Below are positions 1-5,978 of a stretch of DNA of 8,258 nucleotides, piece after piece. How positions within the stretch are numbered: the stretch's first letter is position 1; each line of letters opens with the position of its first letter. The position numbers were made by a program, and so were the translations under genes. Source of the stretch: CANHEE01 sp043777755 (GTDB taxonomy: Bacteria > Bacteroidota > Bacteroidia > Chitinophagales > Saprospiraceae); assembly GCA_043777755.1 (NCBI GenBank), contig JAYWHK010000214.1:1-8258 (forward strand), read 5' to 3'. The notes under the pieces were generated by a model. That model searched no databases and was not told the origin of the DNA. It saw nothing but the letters and a program-made list of their open reading frames with translations.

Positions 1-2106
1 TTTTTGATTTTCTTTTTGTAAAAATTGTTCAAAATTTGATTTTTGCGAAGCGGAAATTGACACTACTACCCTACTTTGATTTTCGCCAAAAAGATAAGCG
101 TCTTTTCGGAAATTTTCATCAGTTTTGACCTCAAAACCTAAGTTGCGACACATCGCACTTTCCATCAGTGCTGCAAACAATCCGCCTTCTGAAATATCGT
201 GTATAGATAAAGCTAAATTATTGATTATCAAATTTTTAATTGTATTTTGCAAAGCGTATTCTGTTTCCAAATCGAAGTCTGGACAATTGGAATATTTTAT
301 ATTTTTGACAAAACGCAGGTATTCTGAGCTTCCCAAATCGTTTTTCGCTTCGCCTACGAGATAGATTAAATCGCCTTCGTTTTTGAAGTCCAAAGTCATT
401 GTTTTTTCGTTGTCGTCCAAAATTCCCAACATACCAATCGTCGGTGTTGGATAAACAGGTTCTACTTTTCCTCTGATGTTCGCTTGATTGTAAAAACTCA
501 CATTTCCGCCCGTTACAGGTGTGTTGAACTTCCGACAAGCTTCTCCCATTCCCTTCACCGCATTTTCAAACTGGTAAAAAACTTCTGGATTGTAAGGGTT
601 TCCAAAATTCAAACAATTGGTAATCGCAACAGGTTCTCCGCCCGAACAAACGATGTTTCGTGCCGCTTCTGCCACCGCTATCATCGCCCCTTTGTGCGGA
701 TCGGCATAGACATACGCCGAGTTGCAATCTGTCGTTACCGCTAATGTTTTTTTAGTGCCTTTTACACGAACCAAAGCCGCATCGCTTGGAGCGTTTGTGG
801 TTTGTGTATTGGTACGAATCATGCTATCGTACTGCTCATATACCCAACGTTTTGACACTAAATTAGGCGATTTCCATAATTTTTTTGCAGAATTAATATA
901 ATTTGTAGGCGTTTTTACACTTTCTAAATTGAATTTTTCAATTTTTTTCATGTACGCTGGCACTTTCGACTCACGCTGATAGACAGGTGCGCCACCGCCC
1001 AAAACCAATGGCTCGGCTGGAACATCAGCTACCATTTCACCATTTTGAAAGTACTGCAAACGACCAGAATCGGTCACTTCTCCAATGATTTCACACTCCA
1101 AATCCCATTTCTCAAACACATCGTAAAGCTTTTTTTCTTCGCCTTTTTTACAAACAATCAACATACGCTCTTGACTTTCTGACAACAAAATTTCAAAAGG
1201 CTTCATATTGGGTTGGCGAGTTGGCACTTTGTCCAAATCAATCCTCATTCCTGTACCACTTTTTGCAGACATTTCGGAAGTTGAACAAGTGATTCCTGCT
1301 GCGCCCATATCTTGCATACCAACGATTGCGCCTGTTTTGATGGCTTCCAAAGTCGCTTCTAACAATAATTTTTCCTGAAAAGGATCACCAACTTGTACCG
1401 CAGGAAGGTCTTTTGCAGAGTCTTCGGTCAAATCCGCTGACGCAAAAGTAGCTCCGTGAATACCATCTTTTCCCGTTGCTGAACCTACGATAAACACAGG
1501 ATTTCCAGGTCCATCAGCACAAGCCGAAACCGTTTCTCCAACTTTTACTGTTCCAACCGACATGGCATTAACCAAAATATCGTGGTTGTAACAATCGTTA
1601 AAATATACTTCTCCACCGACTGTCGGAACGCCAAAACAATTGCCATAAAAACTAATGCCATGCACAACACCTTTGACCAAACCTTTCATGCGTTCGCTCT
1701 CTAAGTTCCCGAATCTCAATGAGTTAAGTGCTGCGATTGGTCTTGCGCCCATCGTAAAAATATCACGGTGAATACCGCCAACGCCCGTTGCTGCGCCTTG
1801 AAAAGGTTCGATTGCCGAAGGGTGATTGTGACTTTCTATTTTGAAAACACAGCCCAAACCGTCGCCAATGTCCACGAGTCCAGCGTTTTCTTCGCCAGCT
1901 CCGATGAGCAAACGACCGCCATCACGAGGCAATTTTTTCAAGTGCGTAATTGAATTTTTGTAAGAGCAATGCTCTGACCACATGACCGAAAAAATACTCA
2001 ATTCTGTAAAATTAGGATTGCGCCCTAAGATTTCATGTATTTTTTCAAATTCAGATTCGATTAGACCGAGCTTTTTTGCGGTTTCGAGTGTCGTTATTTC
2101 TTGCAT
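1..2106 (-). CDS. purL: Phosphoribosylformylglycinamidine synthase, PurL subunit (3' end cut by window edge)
   Basis: PurL catalyses the fourth step of de novo purine synthesis in the cytoplasm: ATP-dependent conversion of FGAR to FGAM, using ammonia supplied by the glutaminase PurQ. The frame is open from the ATG at 2106 to base 1 (702 codons), so only the C-terminus, probably a few dozen residues, is missing. Visible signatures in order: SVMWSEHCSYKNS (about 40-52), ESHNHPSAIEPFQGAATGVG (91-110, with the catalytic-type histidine at 93), GIHGATFAS (215-223), QVGDPFQEK (238-246), QDMGAAGITCS (265-275) and SESQERM (309-315). The second half repeats the AIRS-like fold, with ADPHKGAMIAVAEAARN and then CLNFGNP. 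The start fits the family N-terminus, and a TAnnTTTG box lies 16 bases upstream. There is no fused glutaminase domain in the visible part, so a separate PurQ is expected elsewhere. Base composition is less AT-rich than the accessory genes to its right. Confidence 0.97.
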   Translation of the reverse strand, partial: MQEITTLETAKKLGLIESEFEKIHEILGRNPNFTELSIFSVMWSEHCSYKNSITHLKKLPRDGGRLLIGAGEENAGLVDIGDGLGCVFKIESHNHPSAIEPFQGAATGVGGIHRDIFTMGARPIAALNSLRFGNLESERMKGLVKGVVHGISFYGNCFGVPTVGGEVYFNDCYNHDILVNAMSVGTVKVGETVSACADGPGNPVFIVGSATGKDGIHGATFASADLTEDSAKDLPAVQVGDPFQEKLLLEATLEAIKTGAIVGMQDMGAAGITCSTSEMSAKSGTGMRIDLDKVPTRQPNMKPFEILLSESQERMLIVCKKGEEKKLYDVFEKWDLECEIIGEVTDSGRLQYFQNGEMVADVPAEPLVLGGGAPVYQRESKVPAYMKKIEKFNLESVKTPTNYINSAKKLWKSPNLVSKRWVYEQYDSMIRTNTQTTNAPSDAALVRVKGTKKTLAVTTDCNSAYVYADPHKGAMIAVAEAARNIVCSGGEPVAITNCLNFGNPYNPEVFYQFENAVKGMGEACRKFNTPVTGGNVSFYNQANIRGKVEPVYPTPTIGMLGILDDNEKTMTLDFKNEGDLIYLVGEAKNDLGSSEYLRFVKNIKYSNCPDFDLETEYALQNTIKNLIINNLALSIHDISEGGLFAALMESAMCRNLGFEVKTDENFRKDAYLFGENQSRVVVSISASQKSNFEQFLQKENQK

Positions 2107-2121
2107 AGTTTAATTTTGCTG

Positions 2122-2129
2122 CAAAGGTA
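2122..2129 (-). promoter_or_regulatory. Probable -7 element of the purL promoter
   Basis: Read on the minus strand this is TACCTTTG, an exact fit to TAnnTTTG, the -7 element known for the Bacteroidota primary sigma factor. Transcription would start only about 8-10 bases before the purL ATG at 2106, giving a very short leader. No clear TTG -33 element is visible at the usual spacing, so the call rests on the -7 match and its position. Confidence 0.5.
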
Positions 2130-2164
2130 ATTGTTTCAAGTTTATTTTTTTAAGAAAAAGGCAT

Positions 2165-2202
2165 AAAAAAACCTTCCTATTTTGAAAACAGGAAGGTTTT
2201 TT
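2165..2202 (-). terminator. Intrinsic terminator after the double-glycine peptide gene
   Basis: Inverted repeat: ACCTTCCT (2171-2178) pairs with AGGAAGGT (2190-2197) around an 11-base loop. The stem is extended by an A-tract at 2165-2170 and a T-tract at 2197-2202. On the minus strand the stem is followed by a run of U, as expected for Rho-independent termination. It begins 10 bases after the stop of the peptide gene at 2212 and lies upstream of the purL promoter, so the two are separate transcription units. The A and T tracts would let it work in both directions, but no plus-strand gene ends here. Confidence 0.85.
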
Positions 2203-2211
2203 GAAAATATT

Positions 2212-2409
2212 TTAACACCATTTGACCAAAATATCATAATTACTTTTGTTCCCAAAAGCAATTGGCTTTACTTTAATCGGTGTTGAAGTAATAATGTAAT
2301 TTTTTGATACACTATGGTTGGTTGGGACATGAATACGTTTGCCACCTTTTACATCGTTCATATTTTGAACTGACATGTCATTTTCGTTTAAATTTTTTAA
2401 TGATTTCAT
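2212..2409 (-). CDS. Double-glycine leader peptide, candidate RiPP/bacteriocin-like precursor
   Basis: This 65-residue protein has the layout of an exported, proteolytically matured peptide. The leader (residues 1-23) ends in DVKGG. Counting back from the GG, it has M at -12, S at -11, M at -7 and V at -4, close to the double-glycine leader consensus (LS...EL..I.GG) recognised by C39 peptidase ABC exporters. The leader also resembles the GG-type natural product precursor leaders known in Bacteroidales. The predicted core (24-65) has 42 residues. It begins KRIHVP, is basic and rich in Ser/Thr/Asn/Ile/Lys, and ends in KWC with a single cysteine at the very C-terminus. The gene has its own candidate promoter (2466-2473) and a strong terminator (2165-2202), which argues that it is expressed. 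No C39 transporter, radical SAM enzyme, lanthipeptide synthetase or ATP-grasp gene is in the window, so it is an orphan here. The leader assignment is fairly firm; the product's activity is unknown. Confidence 0.72.
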   Translation of the reverse strand: MKSLKNLNENDMSVQNMNDVKGGKRIHVPTNHSVSKNYIITSTPIKVKPIAFGNKSNYDILVKWC

Positions 2410-2465
2410 AGTTGCGTAAAATTATTAACTGATTAAAAATTATCATTTACCATTCTTTGGCTAAA

Positions 2466-2473
2466 CAAAAGTA
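2466..2473 (-). promoter_or_regulatory. Probable -7 element for the double-glycine peptide gene
   Basis: The minus strand reads TACTTTTG, an exact TAnnTTTG match, 56 bases upstream of the ATG at 2409. This implies an untranslated leader of about 50 bases. No good TTG -33 box is seen; the nearest candidate is a CTG 23 bases upstream of the -7 box. Confidence 0.5.
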
Positions 2474-2695
2474 CAATGGTATATTTCATTTTTTTTCAGT
2501 AATTCAATTATTTAATGACAGTGCTATAATTACAAAATCTATCTAAATTTTGGGCATAAAAAAAACTAAAATACTGACAATCAAATATTTAAATATATTT
2601 TATAAAATAAAAAATAATAATTATGTAACAAGATTTCGAAAGTATTTTTTTAATTGGGTCGTTAGGTAATAATATCTATTTTACTTCTCCCTTTT
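2474..2695. other. AT-rich intergenic spacer without a recognisable gene
   Basis: This spacer between the nuclease-like gene and the promoter of the peptide gene is extremely AT-rich, especially about 2580-2640. It holds short self-complementary A/T runs such as ATTTTATAAAAT. No open frame with a plausible start, no tRNA-like fold and no convincing GC-stemmed terminator for the upstream gene is visible. It may act as an UP-like region for the peptide promoter. Confidence 0.5.
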
Positions 2696-3301
2696 TTATC
2701 CTTTTTCTATAATTGTTTGCATCATACCCATAATAACTGGCAGATTATCAAGTAAATACACATTAGGATTACGAATAATTGTTTTACCTTCGAGTGCTAA
2801 AAATTGCCAATCATAACCCGTCGTAACACAGCCATATACACGCAGACGAGCAACATCATCTTTCAGGTTGTAACCCTGTGCGCCAAGCATTTGAGCTACG
2901 CACTGCCCAAGTCCAGTCGCTAAATTATCATTTTCAGCTTCGACTAAACATAAAATAGGAGTTTCAATAGTAGAGGATTCAGGTACAAGCGTAAAAATAT
3001 AATCACATTCACCAGTCAAGTCTTGCGCTTTATCCACATCAAGGTTTTCGCCAGAGAAAAAACTGATTTTATCTAAATTTAAGTCAGCAATTTCTGATAA
3101 AATTGGTGCAACAATAAACTCAGAACGACTTTTTTCGTTGTTTAAGGTAGTTATTCGTCTGCCTCTTTCTAATGTTTTCAACAATAAATCACTTGGTTGG
3201 AATAAAGGAATATCATCAAAAATAGCCTGTTTTTTTTCGGTCAAATCAAATCTTTGTTTGACCATTTTGAGTGAAAAAGAAGAATATCCTGCTTGTTCCA
3301 T
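2696..3301 (-). CDS. PD-(D/E)XK nuclease-like protein of unknown function
   Basis: This 201-residue protein has no signal peptide or membrane segment. It contains a conserved-looking block ERGRRITTLNNEKSRSEF (45-62). A nuclease-fold pattern follows: E61, then GECDY with D100, then LVEAEND with E121 and E123, then GLGQC (130-134) and YGCVTTGY (156-163), with a Trp shortly after. The spacing fits E...D...E-x-K of the PD-(D/E)XK fold, but the usual lysine is a glutamate here, so catalytic activity is doubtful. The frame could start at a TTG at 3322, giving 7 extra residues. The ATG at 3301 is preferred because the best -7 box (3331-3338) predicts a transcript start at about 3324-3326, which leaves no room for a TTG leader. 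The gene is divergent from the araC-type gene. The C-terminal half resembles that of the protein at 6873-7517. The biological role is unknown. Confidence 0.75.
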   Translation of the reverse strand: MEQAGYSSFSLKMVKQRFDLTEKKQAIFDDIPLFQPSDLLLKTLERGRRITTLNNEKSRSEFIVAPILSEIADLNLDKISFFSGENLDVDKAQDLTGECDYIFTLVPESSTIETPILCLVEAENDNLATGLGQCVAQMLGAQGYNLKDDVARLRVYGCVTTGYDWQFLALEGKTIIRNPNVYLLDNLPVIMGMMQTIIEKG

Positions 3302-3309
3302 AGAAAATA

Positions 3310-3389
3310 ATTTGTAGCTCAAATAAAGTACAAATGTAGCTCATTTTTTTGATTTTTGAGCTGTATTTAAAAAAAATTGAGCTTGAAAT
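3310..3389. repeat. Symmetric array of four related 12-bp boxes (putative operator)
   Basis: Four copies of a box with consensus AWWTNNAGCTCA are visible. Two read on the plus strand: ATTTGTAGCTCA (3310-3321) and AAATGTAGCTCA (3332-3343). Two read on the minus strand: AAATACAGCTCA (3357-3368) and ATTTCAAGCTCA (3378-3389). All four share AGCTCA exactly. Starts are 22, 25 and 21 bp apart, about two helical turns, and the array has a two-fold axis near 3350. It covers the promoter and leader of the minus-strand nuclease-like gene and lies upstream of the araC promoter. Binding by the adjacent AraC-type regulator or by another dimeric regulator is an inference. Confidence 0.6.
3331..3338 (-). promoter_or_regulatory. 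Probable -7 element of the divergent nuclease-like gene
   Basis: The minus strand reads TACATTTG, an exact TAnnTTTG. It lies 29 bases upstream of the ATG at 3301, giving a leader of about 23-25 bases. It overlaps the second box of the four-box array at 3310-3389, so a protein bound to the array would be expected to affect this promoter. No TTG -33 element is found at normal spacing. Confidence 0.5.
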
Positions 3390-3452
3390 AATGCTGAAAA
3401 ACAAAAATTGTAACACAAAATCCTTTTTTATTATACTTTTTACAGTTCCTTT

Positions 3453-3482
3453 AATGCTTATCGTTTCTTAATCGTACATTTG
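3453..3482 (+). promoter_or_regulatory. araC-type gene promoter with upstream activator-like box
   Basis: TACATTTG at 3475-3482 is an exact TAnnTTTG, placed 24 bases before the ATG at 3507. No TTG -33 is seen. The region just upstream is instead occupied by a box starting AATGCTTATCGTT (3453-3473), which recurs at 4417-4438 in front of the ATPase promoter. A -33-less promoter with a shared box at that position is what an activator-dependent, possibly autoregulated promoter would look like; this is inferred. Confidence 0.5.
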
Positions 3483-3506
3483 CCTAACATTTACTAAAAA
3501 AACGCA

Positions 3507-4394
3507 ATGTACCAATTCGATACCATAAAACAATACAACGAATTTAACAATCACCCGACTTTACATTCGTTGGTCAGCGTCATAGATTTTTCTAAGGCAA
3601 AAGAAAGAACACGTACTAAAATGTATATGGGGCTTTATTGCATTGCTTTGAAACAAGTAAAATGTGGTGATTTGCGTTACGGGAATAGTTATTACGACTA
3701 CGAAGAAGGTACTTTGGTCTTTTTCGCTCCTGGGCAGATTCTGCAAAACGAACCCGAAGGCGAATTGTACCAACCCGCAGGATTATGCTTGGTTTTTCAT
3801 CCTGATTTGATAAAGGGAACTATCTTAGCAAAACATTTTCACGAATATTCCTTTTTCTCTTATCAAGCCAACGAAGGATTGCACCTTTCGGAAAAAGAAC
3901 GTGTCGTTATTTTGGATTGTTTCGATAAGATCAATGCCGAATTACAGCAAAATATTGACAAACACAGCCGCAAATTAATCGTTTCCAATATTGAATTGTT
4001 GCTAAATTATTGTACTCGTTTTTACGATAGGCAATTTATTACAAGAGAAACTGTAAACATAGGCATCATGGAGCGTTTTGAAACATCGCTAAACAGGTAT
4101 TTTTTTGACACAAACCTGAGAACAAACGGGCTGCCTTCCGTAGCCCATTTTGCAAATGAACTTAGTCTTTCTTCCAATTATTTTGGCGATTTAATCCGAA
4201 AAGAAACAGGAAAATCAGCACAAGAGTACATACATCTAAAACTAATTGATGTTGCAAAAGAAAAGATTTTCGACAACACAAAATCCATTAGCGAAATTGC
4301 TTACGATTTAGGTTTCCAATACCCACAATATTTTACAAGGCTTTTTAAACAGAAAACAGGCTTTACGCCAAATGAATTTAGAAATTTGAATTGA
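3507..4394 (+). CDS. AraC-family transcriptional regulator
   Basis: This is a cytoplasmic DNA-binding regulator of 295 residues, the normal size for a two-domain AraC protein. The N-terminal part (about 20-125) looks like the small-barrel sensing domain, with the strand-turn pattern ending in GTLVFFAPGQ (68-77) and then a conserved-looking CLVFHPDLI (94-102). The C-terminal domain holds the two helix-turn-helix units: LPSVAHFANELSLSSNYF (209-226), and SISEIAYDLGFQYPQYFTRL (260-279) followed by FKQKTGFTPNEFR, the AraC signature. The ligand cannot be told from sequence. A TAnnTTTG promoter lies 24 bases upstream and a hairpin begins 20 bases after the stop. Likely targets are its own promoter and the downstream ATPase promoter, which share a box, or the divergent nuclease-like gene, whose promoter carries the four-box array. 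Confidence 0.95.
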   Translation: MYQFDTIKQYNEFNNHPTLHSLVSVIDFSKAKERTRTKMYMGLYCIALKQVKCGDLRYGNSYYDYEEGTLVFFAPGQILQNEPEGELYQPAGLCLVFHPDLIKGTILAKHFHEYSFFSYQANEGLHLSEKERVVILDCFDKINAELQQNIDKHSRKLIVSNIELLLNYCTRFYDRQFITRETVNIGIMERFETSLNRYFFDTNLRTNGLPSVAHFANELSLSSNYFGDLIRKETGKSAQEYIHLKLIDVAKEKIFDNTKSISEIAYDLGFQYPQYFTRLFKQKTGFTPNEFRNLN

Positions 4395-4413
4395 TTTTTT
4401 GATTTTTTCAAAA

Positions 4414-4478
4414 AAAAATGCTTATTCGTTGCGGAATCTACTTATATTTGTGACATTCCGCAACGAATAAGCATTTTT
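4414..4478 (+). repeat. Perfect 24-bp inverted repeat: terminator-shaped, and encloses a -7 box
   Basis: The left arm 4414-4437 (begins AAAAATGCTTATTCG) and the right arm 4455-4478 (ends CGAATAAGCATTTTT) are exactly complementary over 24 bp, separated by a 17-base spacer. The flanking A5 and T5 tracts give it the form of a long bidirectional intrinsic terminator, 20 bases after the araC-type stop. The right arm ends only 6 bases before the ATPase ATG, and the spacer holds TATATTTG, a -7 promoter match. It is therefore unlikely to be only a terminator. It may be an operator pair around the ATPase promoter, or a terminator and a promoter combined. Confidence 0.85.
4443..4450 (+). promoter_or_regulatory. 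Probable -7 element of the ATPase gene promoter
   Basis: TATATTTG is an exact TAnnTTTG, 34 bases upstream of the ATG at 4485, giving a leader of about 28 bases. It sits in the loop of the 24-bp inverted repeat. The expected -33 position (near 4421) has no TTG but falls inside the AATGCTTAT box shared with the araC promoter. Confidence 0.5.
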
Positions 4479-4484
4479 AATAAA

Positions 4485-5930
4485 ATGACAACAATAAAAT
4501 TTATTGGTAGAGAAAAAGAACAAGCTATTTTGCAAGCTACGCTACAATCTGGCGAGGCAGATATGGTTGCTGTTATTGGCAGACGTAGAGTTGGCAAAAC
4601 GTCTTTAATCAAAACTGTTTTTGGCGAAAAAATAGATTTTGAAATAACAGGTATTCAAAATGCGCCACTTACAGAGCAGTTACAACATTTTGCAACCCGC
4701 ATCAATAAAACCTTTTATGAAGGTAAGGCAAAACTCAAACCTAAAAATTGGTTAGCGGCTTTCCAAATGCTAATTGATGCGCTGGAGCAAAAAAAGAAAC
4801 AAGAACGTTTAGTCGTTTTTTTTGACGAATTGCCTTGGTTTGATACACACAAATCGGGTTTTATTCGTGCCTTAGGCTTTTTTTGGAATAGTTGGGCGGT
4901 AGATAAAGATATTGTCGTGTTGATTTGTGGTTCAGCCGCTTCCTGGATGATTGATAAAGTAGTATATGACAAAGGCGGTTTGCACAATCGAATTACAAAA
5001 CGCATTGATTTACAGCCTTTTAACTTGTACGAAACAGAGTTATATCTCAAAAATCGTGACATTGAATTTGACCGTTATCAGGTTTTACAACTGTATATGG
5101 CTATCGGTGGTATTCCGCATTATTTGAAAGAAGTGAAGGGAGAATTGAGTGCTGCTGAAAACATTGACGTTATGTGCTTTGCGCCAAGCGGTGTTTTGAA
5201 CGATGAATTTAATATGCTCTATCCCGCTTTGTTCGACAATGCAGAGATTCATTTAGCGATTATTCGAGTGTTAGCGCAAACGTGGAAAGGCTTAAGTCGC
5301 AAAGACATTGTAGAACAAATACACTTGGCTGACGGCGGCGGCATTACAAAAGCAATAGATGAATTGATGCGTTCTGGCTTCGTTTCGCAATATTACCCCT
5401 TTGGAAAAATCAAAAAAGAAGGTGTTTTTCGCTTAACGGACGAATATTCTTTGTTTTATCTTCGATTTATTGAAAAAAGACAAGGACGAGGAGAGCAAAT
5501 TTGGCAAGTAATGAGCCAAACACCAAGTATTCGTACTTGGTCGGGTTATGCTTTTGAAAGTATCTGTTTCAAACATTTACCACAAATAAAAAAAGCCTTA
5601 GGCATCACAGGTGTTTATAGCGAGGCTTCTTCTTTTGTTTTTAAAGGCAATGATAGCGAAAAAGGTGTTCAAATTGATATGCTTTTAGATAGAAATGACC
5701 GAATTATTAATCTTTTAGAAATCAAATTTTACAATTCTGCTTGGATTTTAGATAAAGATGATGCGACTAAACTACAAGAAAAAATAACTATTTTTAAATC
5801 AGCAACACAAACCACTAAGCAAGTTTTCCTAACACTCATTTCTACTTTTGGTATAAAACCGAATAAAAATAGCGTCGGTTTGATCAATCGCTCTTTTGAT
5901 ATGAACATTTTATTTGAGCCAATTGGCTAA
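4485..5930 (+). CDS. AAA-type ATPase with C-terminal DUF234 nuclease-like domain
   Basis: This 481-residue cytoplasmic protein belongs to the archaeal-ATPase/DUF234 family, which is multi-copy in many Bacteroidota and archaea. Domains in order: a P-loop ATPase (about 1-230) with FIGREKE at the N-terminus, Walker A GRRRVGKTS (32-40), Walker B VVFFDELPW (110-118), a sensor-like ICGSAASWM (147-155) and GGLHNRIT (164-171). A winged-helix-like segment follows (about 255-330). The DUF234 region (about 350-430) has GYAFE with E358, D398 in QIDMLL and E412-I-K414 in LLEIKFY, which together give an intact E...D...ExK PD-(D/E)XK pattern. All key residues of both parts are present, so it is likely functional as an ATPase and possibly as a nuclease. 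The cellular role of the family is not established. It is 48 bases from the downstream barrel gene in the same direction, probably co-transcribed. Confidence 0.92.
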   Translation: MTTIKFIGREKEQAILQATLQSGEADMVAVIGRRRVGKTSLIKTVFGEKIDFEITGIQNAPLTEQLQHFATRINKTFYEGKAKLKPKNWLAAFQMLIDALEQKKKQERLVVFFDELPWFDTHKSGFIRALGFFWNSWAVDKDIVVLICGSAASWMIDKVVYDKGGLHNRITKRIDLQPFNLYETELYLKNRDIEFDRYQVLQLYMAIGGIPHYLKEVKGELSAAENIDVMCFAPSGVLNDEFNMLYPALFDNAEIHLAIIRVLAQTWKGLSRKDIVEQIHLADGGGITKAIDELMRSGFVSQYYPFGKIKKEGVFRLTDEYSLFYLRFIEKRQGRGEQIWQVMSQTPSIRTWSGYAFESICFKHLPQIKKALGITGVYSEASSFVFKGNDSEKGVQIDMLLDRNDRIINLLEIKFYNSAWILDKDDATKLQEKITIFKSATQTTKQVFLTLISTFGIKPNKNSVGLINRSFDMNILFEPIG

Positions 5931-5978
5931 CAGGATTTATACAAATTACCGTTTTTTATCTTAAAATTCAATTATTAA

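Noticed and set aside
125..744. Open frames on both strands at 125-364, 236-538 and 484-744
   Set aside because: They overlap purL in other frames, lack any recognisable family feature and have low-complexity or Cys/Arg-rich composition typical of shadow frames. purL is unbroken through the whole stretch.
1768..1953. 61-codon plus-strand frame opposite purL
   Set aside because: It lies antisense to the conserved N-terminal part of purL, with no promoter or terminator of its own.
3561..3773. Minus-strand frame inside the araC-type gene
   Set aside because: It is fully antisense to the sensing domain of an intact regulator, with no supporting signals.
4414..4478. Phase-variable invertible promoter
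   Set aside because: The inverted repeats flank a -7 box as in Bacteroidota invertons, but the 17-base spacer is too short for normal site-specific inversion and no recombinase gene is nearby. Long-read data showing both orientations would reopen it.
4715..5062. 115-codon minus-strand frame inside the ATPase gene
   Set aside because: It is antisense to the Walker B region of a complete gene, and its composition is biased by the complementary codons.
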